Source of the DNA: an uncultured Lachnospiraceae bacterium | GTDB lineage: Bacteria > Bacillota > Clostridia > Lachnospirales > Lachnospiraceae | DNA length: 32,367 nucleotides | NCBI GenBank assembly: GCA_947628045.1 | Contig: CANQYP010000009.1 | Coordinates: 1 to 32,367 of the forward strand | Direction: 5' to 3' | In this document: positions 8,551 through 16,763 of the stretch, piece by piece | How positions within the stretch are numbered: the stretch's first letter is position 1 | How the letters are laid out: every line of letters begins with the position of its first letter | Position numbers and translations under genes: made by a program | Notes under the pieces: generated by a model | What the model saw: only the letters and a program-made list of their open reading frames with translations | Told to the model about the DNA's origin: nothing | The model's database searches: none

Positions 8551-10218
8551 CTATACGTCGAAACAGCCGCCGCCGATAAACTCGCGGATCAGCGAGCTGT
8601 TCGGGATGTCGTCGGCGGGGATCGGCAGGAAATAATAGAGGAATTTCAGCAGCCGTTTCGCCTCGTCGTACTCCGGCTCGCCCGGCTCCACCGAGAACAG
8701 CAGCGGCTCCGCGTACTGTTTCAGCACGGCGAGCTCATAGATCAGCGCCGAGTTGAACATGATGTCCGCCTGCTCCTGATACGGGAAGATGTTGTTCTCC
8801 TCGCCCCGGCGCACCGACGCCCACATGCCGATCGTGCGTTTCGCGTCCGCCCCGCGCGTCCTGGCGTCGCGCACCAGCCTGCGCAGCAGCCGCCCGTCCG
8901 TCGTCGGAATGCGGTTGTGCTCGTCGACGTTGAGCTGCGTGAGCGCGCTGATGTAGATCTTGAACTTACTCTCCGCCGGAAGGTCGTGCGTCAGCCGGTC
9001 GTTCAGGCAGTGGATCCCCTCGATGATCAGGATATCGTCCTTGCCGAGCGTCTTAAAATTCCCCTTGTACTCGCGCTTTCCGGTCTTGAAGTTGAAGGTC
9101 GGCAGCTCCACCGTCTCGCCCGCCAAGAGCGCGCGCATATCCTTGTTCAGCTGGAGCGTGTCGATCGCGTCGATGTGCTCGAAATCCAGCTTGCCGTCCT
9201 CGTCGAGCGGCGTAAACTCCCGATCCACAAAATAGTCGTCCGCCGCGATCGGATGCGGCCTCAGCCCGTAGACGGCGAGCTGCGTGGACAGGCGGTGCGA
9301 GAAGGTCGTCTTGCCCGACGAGGAAGGCCCCGCGATCAGAATGATCTTCTTCTCGGGCGCCGCCGCGATCTGCGCCGCCATCTCCGCGATCTTCTTCTCG
9401 TGGTACGCCTCCTGGATCATGATCAGATCCTTGAGCCGGTGGCTGACGATATAGCTGTTCAGCGCGCCGACCGTTGGAATGCCGAGCATCGCGCCCCACT
9501 CCATCGAATCCTTCTGCACATGGAAGATCTTCTGCTCCGGCGCGAACTCCGGCAGTTTCTCCGGCTCCTCCTTCGTCGGGAACATCAGCACGAACCCGTC
9601 GTCGAACAGCCGAAGATCAAAGTATTTCAGATAGGACGTGTCCGGGAGCATGTACCCGTAGAAATAATCCTCGAATCCCTCCAGGTCGTAGAGGTTGACC
9701 CGCGACGCCCTGCGGTAGCGGAACAGCTCCTCCTTGTCGTACATCCGGTACTCCCGGAATTTCCGGCGCGCCTTGTAGGTCGCCATATTGTTTTTCCGGA
9801 TCGGCAGCCCCTGCTCTGCCATCTCCCTCATGCTCTTCTTCACCTCGTCGAGGAACTGCTGCGTGAGCTCCGTCTTCCCCTGCAGCGTGCAGTAATAGCC
9901 GTCGCTCACGACAAAATGCACGCCGACCCGGTCGATATTGCCGTTGTCGCCCACGACATGGTACATCGCCTTGAGCATCAGAAGAACCAGGCTGCGCACA
10001 TATGTATTGTGTCCTGCATTGCTGCGCAGCGTCAGGAACTCCAGCTCGCAGCCGTCCTCCGCCTTCTTGCCGAGCTCGCGCAGCCGCCCGTCCGCCCGCG
10101 CCAGCACGATCGCGCTGTCCGCTTTGTCCTGATGGCATTTCGCGATCTCCGCGTAGGTCGTCCCCGTCGGATAGCGCTCCTGCGTCCCATGGATCTTTAC
10201 GCTTATTTCATTTGCCAT
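8551..10218 (-). CDS. TGS-domain nucleoside (uridine-type) kinase
   Basis: This 555-residue protein fuses an N-terminal TGS domain (about 1-65) and a region resembling the second additional domain of threonyl-tRNA synthetase (about 70-200) to a uridine kinase/phosphoribulokinase-type P-loop kinase. The Walker A motif is GPSSSGKTT (297-305), and the kinase core runs to about residue 490. The arrangement is a known Clostridia/Thermotoga family annotated as nucleoside kinase or uridine kinase; the function of the tRNA-synthetase-like half is not established. The start has GGAGG eight bases upstream. It lies 193 bases after the Nif3-like gene and may have its own promoter, but none is clear. No convincing terminator follows, only T8 without a good stem. 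Confidence 0.9.
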   Translation of the reverse strand: MANEISVKIHGTQERYPTGTTYAEIAKCHQDKADSAIVLARADGRLRELGKKAEDGCELEFLTLRSNAGHNTYVRSLVLLMLKAMYHVVGDNGNIDRVGVHFVVSDGYYCTLQGKTELTQQFLDEVKKSMREMAEQGLPIRKNNMATYKARRKFREYRMYDKEELFRYRRASRVNLYDLEGFEDYFYGYMLPDTSYLKYFDLRLFDDGFVLMFPTKEEPEKLPEFAPEQKIFHVQKDSMEWGAMLGIPTVGALNSYIVSHRLKDLIMIQEAYHEKKIAEMAAQIAAAPEKKIILIAGPSSSGKTTFSHRLSTQLAVYGLRPHPIAADDYFVDREFTPLDEDGKLDFEHIDAIDTLQLNKDMRALLAGETVELPTFNFKTGKREYKGNFKTLGKDDILIIEGIHCLNDRLTHDLPAESKFKIYISALTQLNVDEHNRIPTTDGRLLRRLVRDARTRGADAKRTIGMWASVRRGEENNIFPYQEQADIMFNSALIYELAVLKQYAEPLLFSVEPGEPEYDEAKRLLKFLYYFLPIPADDIPNSSLIREFIGGGCFDV

Positions 10219-10411
10219 TTGTCCCGCCTCCCCTGTCCTATTCTTATGTTATGCCCTTATTCCTTCATGCCTCATTTGTCATGTATTCCTATACAATTTG
10301 CCTGCCGTGCTCTCGTCTCCAATCAGCCGCCGACATATGTTGATCAGACGCGCGCGGCTCCGTGCTCACGTTTCCTTTTATCCGGCTGGCTGCCTTTGCG
10401 GATACGATCGC

Positions 10412-11197
10412 TCACAACACGGTAAAGGGGTGCGCGATCTCCGCACGGCGCACCGCCAGCTCCGGGAACTCTCCCTGCAGCTCATCCCCCATCTGCGCGA
10501 TAAAGATGTGCTCGATCCCGTAGTGCCCGGCGTCCATCATCAGCAGCCCCTGATCCACCGCGTCCAGCCCGTCGTGGTGTCCGATATCCCCGGTCACAAG
10601 CAGCTCCGCCCCCGCCGCGAGCGCAGGAGCCGCCATGCCCTTCCCGGAGCCCGGGCAGACCGCGATCTTTTGCACCATCCTGTCCGCGTCGCCGAACAGC
10701 CGCACGGCAGGGAGCGCAAACGCCTGTTTCACGTAATCGCAGCACGCCCGCGCCGTCATCGCCTCCGGCAAGAGCCCCACGAACCCGATGCCGTACTCTG
10801 TTCCGTCCGCAAAAGCGCCGGTCGGCTCGAGCACCCGCGTCTGCAAAAGTCCCAGCGCCCGGATTGCGAGCGCGCTCATCTCCGTCACGTCGTAGTTCGT
10901 GTGCATCGCGTAGTGCGCGATCCGGTTCTCCGCCAGAAGGAGTACCTTGCGCCCGAGAAATTCCTCGCTGTTCACCTTCCGGATCCCGGACATCAGCAGC
11001 GGGTGGTGCGTCACCAGAAGATCCGCGCCCCACGCGATGCACTCCCGGATCACCGCCTCCGTCGCCTCCAGCGCCACGTAGACCTTCTGCACCTGCCGGT
11101 CCATATCGCCCACCTGCAGTCCGGGATTGTCCCAGTCAAGCGCCAGCTCGGGCGGATACTTCGCCGCAAGCTTATGTACGATCTCTCTTACTGTCAT
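10412..11197 (-). CDS. Nif3-like dinuclear metal centre protein
   Basis: This 261-residue protein belongs to the NIF3/YqfO/YbgI family, which assembles into a toroidal hexamer with two metal ions per subunit. Metal-ligand motifs are visible: LVTHHP (His64, His65), HTNYD in the first half, and VTGDIGHHD and DAGHYGIEH near the C-terminus. It lacks the long PII-like insert of the ~370-residue Bacillus form, so it is the short type. The family is sometimes labelled GTP cyclohydrolase 1 type 2, but its physiological reaction is unsettled. AGGAGG lies five bases before the ATG. It follows trmK after 100 AT-rich bases, the standard Firmicutes order rpoD-trmK-nif3. Confidence 0.93.
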   Translation of the reverse strand: MTVREIVHKLAAKYPPELALDWDNPGLQVGDMDRQVQKVYVALEATEAVIRECIAWGADLLVTHHPLLMSGIRKVNSEEFLGRKVLLLAENRIAHYAMHTNYDVTEMSALAIRALGLLQTRVLEPTGAFADGTEYGIGFVGLLPEAMTARACCDYVKQAFALPAVRLFGDADRMVQKIAVCPGSGKGMAAPALAAGAELLVTGDIGHHDGLDAVDQGLLMMDAGHYGIEHIFIAQMGDELQGEFPELAVRRAEIAHPFTVL

Positions 11198-11297
11198 ATT
11201 GCCCTCCTGCTTTTTTCCATCTGTATATGTCTTTCAAAACTCATATATTTCTGTCTGTCTTTTTAATATACGGATTTCGTAACTTTTTGTTAGATTT

Positions 11298-12071
11298 TTA
11301 TTTGCGGACTTCATACTTCGCAAGCGCCGCCTCCACAAGGCTCTGCGCCCTCTGCACCTCTTCCGCGCGCGTGCGCGCCGTCTCCCCGCTCTGCCCCTCC
11401 AGGGACGCGAGAATGCGCCGGTTCAGCTCCCTCTCATGGATCAGGAACTCCCGCAGCACCGGGTGCCGTTCCCGCAAAAGCAGCGGTCCGAACCGCAGGT
11501 CCATCTCGTCCATTCCCAAAGCAGCCGCATCCGCCCTTTCCGCCCGCATCATCGGATAAAATTTCCCGTCCTCGCAGACCATGTCCTCGCGCGCGATCTC
11601 CCAGCCGTTTCGATCCAGCCACGCCCGCACCAGCCAGATCTCCGACTGCGGCTGCAGGATCAGCTCCCGGCAGCTCTCCAGACGGTTCGAGCCACGCGCG
11701 GACTCTCGGTTCTGCGTCGGCTGAACCCGCTCCCGGCAGCTGCGCAGGTTCCCCAGCCCGGTCTCCAGGATCCGCGCCATGAGCGCTCCTCCCATGCCGG
11801 CGATCACAATGCTGTCCGCCTCCCCCTGACGCAGCGCCGCAAGCCCGTCCGACCGGCGCGTCTCGATCGCCGCCTCCATGCCGTACTGCGCGATGTGCTC
11901 CTGCGCCCGCGCCAGCGGTCCCGGATTCACATCCATCGCGATCGCGCGCGACGCGGCGCCTGTCCGAATCAGCCAGATCGGCAGGTACGCGTGGTCAGTC
12001 CCGACGTCGGCGACCGTGCCGCCCGCCGTGACCAGGGCGGCTACCGCGCCCAGACGTTTTGAAAGCTGCAT
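11298..12071 (-). CDS. trmK: tRNA (adenine-22-N1)-methyltransferase
   Basis: TrmK methylates N1 of adenine 22 in tRNAs using S-adenosylmethionine. The N-terminal Rossmann-like fold is clear: the ADVGTDHAYLP motif (21-31) binds the cofactor, followed by AMDVNPGPL (45-53) and VIAGMGGALM (89-98). A C-terminal helical region is present (about 185-257). It is 257 residues, slightly long for the family. The excess is explained by an internal duplication of 22 residues (109-130 and 131-152), listed separately. The gene follows rpoD after 116 bases, with AAGGGG eight bases before the ATG. Location and family motifs agree, so the call is secure; whether the duplication harms function is unknown. Confidence 0.92.
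   Translation of the reverse strand: MQLSKRLGAVAALVTAGGTVADVGTDHAYLPIWLIRTGAASRAIAMDVNPGPLARAQEHIAQYGMEAAIETRRSDGLAALRQGEADSIVIAGMGGALMARILETGLGNLRSCRERVQPTQNRESARGSNRLESCRELILQPQSEIWLVRAWLDRNGWEIAREDMVCEDGKFYPMMRAERADAAALGMDEMDLRFGPLLLRERHPVLREFLIHERELNRRILASLEGQSGETARTRAEEVQRAQSLVEAALAKYEVRK
11616..11747 (-). repeat. 66-bp imperfect tandem duplication inside trmK
   Basis: Two adjacent 22-codon units, residues 109-130 and 131-152. They share an exact 13-base core GCTCCCGGCAGCT (plus strand, 11663-11675 and 11729-11741) exactly 66 bases apart. In protein the units begin LRSCRERVQPTQ and LESCRELILQPQ. The second fits the usual family sequence better, so the first looks like the inserted copy. 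Confidence 0.7.
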
Positions 12072-12148
12072 ATCCTGTTCCCCTTCCCAGTCCGCGCCGA
12101 CGTCGCGCCGATCCTATGTACCCGCTGCCCTTCCGGCATCCTCCCGCC

Positions 12149-12184
12149 CCTGTCCGACCGCCTTGCCGCTCGCGGCAGGACAGG
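12149..12184 (-). other. intergenic hairpin between rpoD and trmK
   Basis: CCTGTCC (12149-12155) pairs with GGACAGG (12178-12184), and inside it TGCCGC (12164-12169) pairs with GCGGCA (12172-12177). It starts four bases after the rpoD stop codon on the transcribed strand. There is no U-tract, so it is not a canonical terminator; it could stabilise or process the rpoD mRNA end. Confidence 0.4.
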
Positions 12185-12187
12185 GTA

Positions 12188-13288
12188 TCAGTCAAGATAG
12201 TCTCTCAGTTTCCGGCTCCTGCTCGGGTGCCGCAGTTTCCGCAGCGCCTTCGCCTCGATCTGGCGGATGCGCTCCCGCGTCACATTGAACTCACGCCCGA
12301 CCTCCTCGAGTGTCCGCGCACGCCCGTCGTTCAAACCAAAACGCAGGCAGAGCACCCGCTGTTCCCGTTCCGTCAGCGTGGAGAGCACTTCCACGAGCTG
12401 CTCCCGCAGGATCGTACAGGTGGCAGCCTCCGCCGGTATCGGAACGTGCTCGTCCCGGATAAAATCGCTCAGACGGCTGTCGTCCTCCTCCCCGATCGGC
12501 GTCTCCAGGGAGACCGGCTCCTGCGAGATCTTCAGGATCTCCTGCACCTTCTGCGGGGGCATGTCCAGCTTTGCCGCGATCTCCTCGGCGCCCGGCTCGC
12601 GTCCAAGCTCCTGCAGAAGTGTCCGCGACGTTCGGATCACGCGGTTCATCGTCTCGACCATGTGCACCGGGATACGGATCGTCCGCGCCTGGTCCGCGAT
12701 CGCCCGCGTGATCGCCTGACGGATCCACCAGGTCGCGTAGGTGCTGAACTTGTACCCCTTGCGGTAATCAAATTTCTCGACCGCCTTGATCAGCCCGAGA
12801 TTCCCTTCCTGGATCAGGTCCAAAAGCTGCATGCCCCGCCCGACGTAGCGCTTGGCGATGCTGACGACAAGCCGAAGGTTCGCCTCCGCCAGTTTCTCCC
12901 GCGCCGCCTCGTCGCCGTTGTTCATGCGCTCCGCCAGGTGAAGTTCCTCGATCGGGGAGAGCAGCGGGATCTTGCCGATCTCCTTCAGATACATGCGCAC
13001 CGGGTCGTCTGTGCCGACGCCCTCCGTGATATCCAGCTCCGGCTGCAGCTCCTCCTCCAGCAGCTCGTCCTCCGGCATCAGGAGCACCTCCGGCTCCCCC
13101 GCGATCTGCAGCATGTCAACGCCCTTCGACTCCAGATAATCAAGCGCCCGCTCATACTCCTCCGCGCTGACCGGCTGACCGTCAAAAAACTCCTGGATCT
13201 CCTTGTATTCCAGCACATTTTTCTTTTTCTCTGCCAGTTTCAGCAGTTCCTCCAGTCGCGTCTGAAAGTCTGTGGTCGGCGCATTCAT
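12188..13288 (-). CDS. rpoD: primary sigma factor RpoD/SigA
   Basis: This 366-residue protein is the housekeeping sigma-70 factor. Visible regions are a short 1.1-type N-terminus (about 1-80), region 1.2 ([11 protein letters not shown]), region 2 ([17 protein letters not shown], then [10 protein letters not shown] and [17 protein letters not shown]), region 3 and region 4 with the helix-turn-helix [20 protein letters not shown] near the C-terminus. The length is typical for a Firmicutes SigA, which lacks the large insert of proteobacterial RpoD. It lies 49 bases downstream of dnaG, with GAAGGAGGG upstream of the ATG. The good sigma-A-like promoters found in the window (rnpB, hicB, abrB) fit its expected specificity. 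Confidence 0.97.
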   Translation of the reverse strand: MNAPTTDFQTRLEELLKLAEKKKNVLEYKEIQEFFDGQPVSAEEYERALDYLESKGVDMLQIAGEPEVLLMPEDELLEEELQPELDITEGVGTDDPVRMYLKEIGKIPLLSPIEELHLAERMNNGDEAAREKLAEANLRLVVSIAKRYVGRGMQLLDLIQEGNLGLIKAVEKFDYRKGYKFSTYATWWIRQAITRAIADQARTIRIPVHMVETMNRVIRTSRTLLQELGREPGAEEIAAKLDMPPQKVQEILKISQEPVSLETPIGEEDDSRLSDFIRDEHVPIPAEAATCTILREQLVEVLSTLTEREQRVLCLRFGLNDGRARTLEEVGREFNVTRERIRQIEAKALRKLRHPSRSRKLRDYLD

Positions 13289-13337
13289 GCGGTCCTTTGC
13301 CCTCCTTCGGGGTATTTTCTATTCTAGTCTGTCCTTG

Positions 13338-15101
13338 TTACAGAGAAATATGCAGTCTGCGGATCTCCGGCAGCCGCCTTTTCGCGTCGACAAGCTCCTG
13401 CAGCCCCTTCATGTCGGTCGGATCGAGCGCCCGGCTCTTTGCCGCGATCGCATAGTCCGCCACCTTATAGATGGTCTCCCGGACCGCCTTCTCCAGCTCC
13501 CTCGGGTTCTCCACCCTGACCTCCGTGTTGAACAATTGCGCCACGGCGCGCTGCTGCTCCGGCTCCGTGAAATGGCTGATGATCTGCGCCGGGTTCACCG
13601 CCCCGTTCCTTCTCTGTTCATAGACCATCGACGCCACCCCGCGGTACAGCTCGTCCGAAAAATCCTCCGGGGGAATGTAGCGCGCGATCGTGTCGAACAG
13701 CCCCGGATACTCCGTGATCCACGTCAAAAGCAGCCGCTGGGACTGACGGATCCCGTCCTCCTTCTCCGGGCGCGCCTGTCGCTGCCGCACCGGCGCCTTG
13801 CGCGTCGGGACGCCCTGCATCAGCACATTGGCTACCATCCTGCGCAGCCCCTCAAACGAGGTGTGATATTTTTCGGCGACCGCCTCAATATAATTCTCCC
13901 GCTCGATCTCAAGCTCAAACTCCGCGATCTTCGCGGCAGCCGCCTGGAAAAACCGCGTTTTGCCGTCGGGATCCTTCATGTCGTAGGAGCGCTGCAGCAC
14001 AGAGACCTCAAACAGAAAGCTGTTCTCCGCCTGGTCGATCCGCTCCTGGAACGCCTCCGTGCCGAGCGCCTTGATAAACTCGTCCGGGTCCTTGTAAGGC
14101 TCCATGTGCAGCACGCGCGTGGCGATCCCCACCTCCCGGAACATCGGAATCGCCCGCAACGCCGCCCGGACGCCCGCGTCGTCGCTGTCATAGGTCAGAA
14201 TCACCTCATCCGTGTAGCGTTTCAAAAGCATCGCGTGCTGGCTCGTGAGCGCCGTGCCCAGCGACGCCACGGAGTTCGTAAAGCCCGCCTGGTGCATGGA
14301 GATCACATCCATATATCCCTCGCAGACCAGCATATACCGTTTCTTCGAGGTACGCGCAAAATTCAGCCCGTAGAGGTTGCGGCTCTTGTCAAAGACCACC
14401 GTCTCCGGGGAATTCAGGTACTTGGGCTTGCCGTCGCCCATCACACGCCCGCCGAACCCGATCACCTTGTTGTTGACGTCCAGGATCGGGAACATCACGC
14501 GGTTCCAGAATTTGTCGTACATTCCCTGTTTCTCGCTGACCTGCATCAGCCCGGATTCCTTGAGGAGCTCCTCCGAGACGCCCTTCCCCCTCAGATATTG
14601 ATAAAGGCTGTTGCTGTACTGGCTGGCGAACCCGAGCCCGAAATGCCGGATCGTCTCGTCGCTCAAACCGCGCCCCTTCAGGTACGCAAGCCCGCGCTCC
14701 CCCTGCGGCGTGCGCAGCATACGGTGATAGTAGCCCGCCGCCATCCGGTTGAGCTCGCGCACACGATCCTTTAAGTCCTTCTGCCGCCTCGCCTCCGCGG
14801 AATACTCCTGCTCCGGCAGCGCCATCCCGGCGCGGTCCGCCAGCATCTTCACCGCCTCGGGGAAGGTGAAATTCTCATATTCCATGACAAAGCTGAACAC
14901 ATTCCCTCCGGCTCCGCAGCCAAAACAATAGTACATCTGCTTGTCCTGGCTCACGGAAAACGAGCCGGTCTTCTCGCTGTGGAACGGGCAGAGCCCAAAA
15001 TACCGCCCGCCCTTGCGCTGCAGCTTTACATAGCCCGAGATCACGTCCACGATGTCGTTTCGCGCGCGCACCTCTTCAATCACTTCATCCGGATAGTACA
15101 T
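13338..15101 (-). CDS. dnaG: DNA primase
   Basis: DnaG makes RNA primers at the replication fork. This 587-residue protein has the CHC2 zinc-binding domain at the N-terminus (Cys38, His41, Cys59, Cys62, within LCPFHSEK and YYCFGCGAGG). A central catalytic region follows, with a Toprim fold marked by LVCEGYMDVI and LTYDSDDAG. The C-terminal region, expected to contact the DnaB helicase, is poorly conserved as usual. A GAGGTG element precedes the ATG by five to six bases. It sits 24 bases after dgt and 49 before rpoD, so dgt-dnaG-rpoD form one transcription unit, a Clostridia version of the macromolecular synthesis operon without rpsU. Confidence 0.97.
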   Translation of the reverse strand: MYYPDEVIEEVRARNDIVDVISGYVKLQRKGGRYFGLCPFHSEKTGSFSVSQDKQMYYCFGCGAGGNVFSFVMEYENFTFPEAVKMLADRAGMALPEQEYSAEARRQKDLKDRVRELNRMAAGYYHRMLRTPQGERGLAYLKGRGLSDETIRHFGLGFASQYSNSLYQYLRGKGVSEELLKESGLMQVSEKQGMYDKFWNRVMFPILDVNNKVIGFGGRVMGDGKPKYLNSPETVVFDKSRNLYGLNFARTSKKRYMLVCEGYMDVISMHQAGFTNSVASLGTALTSQHAMLLKRYTDEVILTYDSDDAGVRAALRAIPMFREVGIATRVLHMEPYKDPDEFIKALGTEAFQERIDQAENSFLFEVSVLQRSYDMKDPDGKTRFFQAAAAKIAEFELEIERENYIEAVAEKYHTSFEGLRRMVANVLMQGVPTRKAPVRQRQARPEKEDGIRQSQRLLLTWITEYPGLFDTIARYIPPEDFSDELYRGVASMVYEQRRNGAVNPAQIISHFTEPEQQRAVAQLFNTEVRVENPRELEKAVRETIYKVADYAIAAKSRALDPTDMKGLQELVDAKRRLPEIRRLHISL

Positions 15102-15125
15102 AAAAACACCTCACAGCCGCCCGGT

Positions 15126-16163
15126 TCATTCCTGCCGCGGCAATCCGTCGATCGGCGGGAACCCCCACGCCTTCGGCACAAACAATTCTTTATAGACATG
15201 GATCGCGTAGGAATCGGTCATCCCCGCAATGTAGTCGCAGACGACGCGCTCCTTCGCCTCCCCTTTCTCATTCATCAGGTAACGGTACTCGTCCGGGAGC
15301 AGCTCCGGTCGCCCCGTGTAAAACTGATACAGCTCCTGGAGCATGCGGACCGCCTTATCCTCCTCGCTCTTCGCCCGGCTGTTCCGGTACACATGCCGGA
15401 ACATAAACGCACGCAGATCCCGCATCGCGCGCTCCATGTGCTCCGACATGAGGATCCGATCCTGCCCCTCGCTGCAGCGCACCACGTCATGGATCAGCGT
15501 GTTCAGGCGTTTCTGCGTCGTGTCGCCCATGATCCGGCGGCTCTCCTCCGGGATATCGGACTCGCTCAGGATCCCCGCCCGCTCCGCGTCGTCGATGTCG
15601 TGGTTGATGTAGGCGATCTTGTCGCAGTAGCGGACGATCTGCCCCTCGAGCGTCGACGGCATCCCGGCGGTGCGGTGGTTGCGGATCCCGTCGCGCACCT
15701 CCCAGGTCAGGTTCAGCCCCCTGCCCTTCTTCTCCAGCAGCTCCACCACGCGGACGCTCTGTTCATAGTGCGCGAACCCTTGCGGGCAGACCATATCCAG
15801 CGCCCGCTCCCCGGCATGTCCAAACGGCGTGTGCCCCAGGTCATGCCCCAGCGCGATCGCGTCCACAAGGTCCTCATTCAGGCGCAGCGCCCGCGCGATC
15901 GTCCGCGAGAGCTGAGAGACCTCCAGCGTGTGCGTCAGCCTGGTCCGATAGTGATCTCCCTCCGGGATCAGGAACACCTGCGTCTTCTGTTTCAATCTGC
16001 GGAACGACTTGCTGTGCAGGATCCGGTCCCGGTCGCGCTGATAGACCGTCCGAATGTCGCACTGCGGCTCCTCCCTGTCCCGCCCCCGCGAATTCCTGCT
16101 GAACGCGGCATGCGGGCTGAACATTTTGAATTCCTGCTCCTCCGTCTGCTCCCGAATCGTCAT
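15126..16163 (-). CDS. dgt: dGTPase-like deoxynucleoside triphosphate triphosphohydrolase
   Basis: This 345-residue HD-superfamily phosphohydrolase releases triphosphate from dGTP and related dNTPs and so affects nucleotide pools. The metal-binding histidines are seen in RLTHTLEVS (His78) and in GHDLGHTPFGH (His107, Asp108, His111), the family's defining motif. The N-terminal DRDRILHSKSFRRL is also typical of dGTPases. The length matches the short, single-domain bacterial dGTPase-like group. GAGGGGGAT lies directly before the ATG at 16161-16163. Another strong AAGGAGG upstream abuts an ATG with no spacing and is not used. It is the first gene of the dgt-dnaG-rpoD unit. Confidence 0.94.
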   Translation of the reverse strand: MTIREQTEEQEFKMFSPHAAFSRNSRGRDREEPQCDIRTVYQRDRDRILHSKSFRRLKQKTQVFLIPEGDHYRTRLTHTLEVSQLSRTIARALRLNEDLVDAIALGHDLGHTPFGHAGERALDMVCPQGFAHYEQSVRVVELLEKKGRGLNLTWEVRDGIRNHRTAGMPSTLEGQIVRYCDKIAYINHDIDDAERAGILSESDIPEESRRIMGDTTQKRLNTLIHDVVRCSEGQDRILMSEHMERAMRDLRAFMFRHVYRNSRAKSEEDKAVRMLQELYQFYTGRPELLPDEYRYLMNEKGEAKERVVCDYIAGMTDSYAIHVYKELFVPKAWGFPPIDGLPRQE

Positions 16164-16212
16164 ATCCCCCTCGCCAGGCGGTCACTCGCCCCGGCATCCT
16201 CCTTATTCTATT

Positions 16213-16218
16213 ATTATA
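16213..16218 (-). promoter_or_regulatory. possible -10 box of the dgt-dnaG-rpoD operon
   Basis: A TATAAT on the minus strand lies 49 bases before the dgt start. The best -35 partner is TGGAAA at 18 bases, a four-of-six match. The 135-base gap between hicB and dgt is AT-rich here and holds no gene. Confidence 0.4.
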
Positions 16219-16298
16219 TTCCAACCGGACGGTATTTTTCCATAAAAATTCATTATTTTTGTCATATTCTTGTTCGTGCGCCGCCGCACTACAGTCTG

Positions 16299-16676
16299 TC
16301 AGACATGAAATTTCTGGAGCAGCGCATCCTGAAGTACGCGCGAAAGGCTGAGTCCAGTCTCCGCCACCTTGTCATCCATCCACTTCGGAATGCTCACAGT
16401 CCGCTTTATGGCACGATTTTCTCTCACATCGGCGCGAATCAAATTGACAAACTCATTCTCTTTCGTTTCAATGTCCTGAATCGCGCTCGCCCGCGGAACC
16501 TCCTGTTTTTTATCGGTACAATACTCCATCCACTGCGTCAGAGCAGACTGTGCCATATACATAGCGTTCGCCAATGTCTTCCCTTCACTGATGCATCCGG
16601 GAAGATCCGGGTATGTTATCGTATAAGTCCCGTCCTCATTTGAGTGAAAAATAGCCGGATAAACATACTCTGCCAT
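16299..16676 (-). CDS. HicB-like antitoxin/repressor, without a HicA partner
   Basis: This 125-residue protein has an N-terminal HicB fold (partial RNase H-like; the motif YPDLPGCISEGKTLANA at about 23-39 is characteristic). The C-terminal DNA-binding segment (about 90-125, RTVSIPKWMDDKVAETG) resembles a ribbon-helix-helix. In hicAB loci HicB neutralises the HicA mRNA interferase and represses its own promoter. No HicA-like ORF lies on either side: the gaps are 87 and 135 bases, too short. AGGAGG (16685-16690) sits eight bases before the ATG. Its promoter contains a perfect palindrome (see operator), consistent with autoregulation. It interrupts the otherwise housekeeping comEC/dgt neighbourhood, suggesting insertion. 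Confidence 0.85.
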   Translation of the reverse strand: MAEYVYPAIFHSNEDGTYTITYPDLPGCISEGKTLANAMYMAQSALTQWMEYCTDKKQEVPRASAIQDIETKENEFVNLIRADVRENRAIKRTVSIPKWMDDKVAETGLSLSRVLQDALLQKFHV

Positions 16677-16724
16677 AATAAATACCTCCTGATCATCATT
16701 GTTTTCAAACGGAACCTATTATTA

Positions 16725-16753
16725 ATTTTATTACGTAAAATACGTAACGTCAA
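16725..16753 (-). promoter_or_regulatory. hicB promoter with operator palindrome filling the spacer
   Basis: On the minus strand, -35 TTGACG (16748-16753) and -10 TAAAAT (16725-16730) are 17 bases apart, and the spacer (16731-16747) is itself a perfect inverted repeat TTACGTA-TTT-TACGTAA. A repressor bound there would block RNA polymerase. A second palindrome, ATAGAATTCTAT (16753-16764), touches the -35 box and overlaps the comEC stop. Confidence 0.75.
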
Positions 16754-16763
16754 TAGAATTCTA

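Noticed and set aside
10219-10411. Hidden gene or riboswitch in the 193-base gap between the nif3-like and kinase genes
   Set aside because: No ORF with a ribosome site, no conserved aptamer motif and no clear promoter was seen.
8479-10425. 648-codon plus-strand ORF opposite the nucleoside kinase
   Set aside because: It is antisense to a fully recognisable gene, its product is Arg/His/Leu-rich without domain patterns, and such long antisense frames are expected in GC-rich coding DNA.
16180-16224. Alternative longer start or leader ORF for dgt after AAGGAGG
   Set aside because: AAGGAGG directly abuts its ATG with no spacing and that frame is not the dGTPase frame; the ATG at 16161-16163 has its own ribosome site and gives the normal N-terminus.
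16164-16298. A HicA toxin gene beside hicB
   Set aside because: The gaps on both sides (135 and 87 bases) are too short for a HicA of about 60 residues, and no dsRBD-like HicA motif is seen in any frame.
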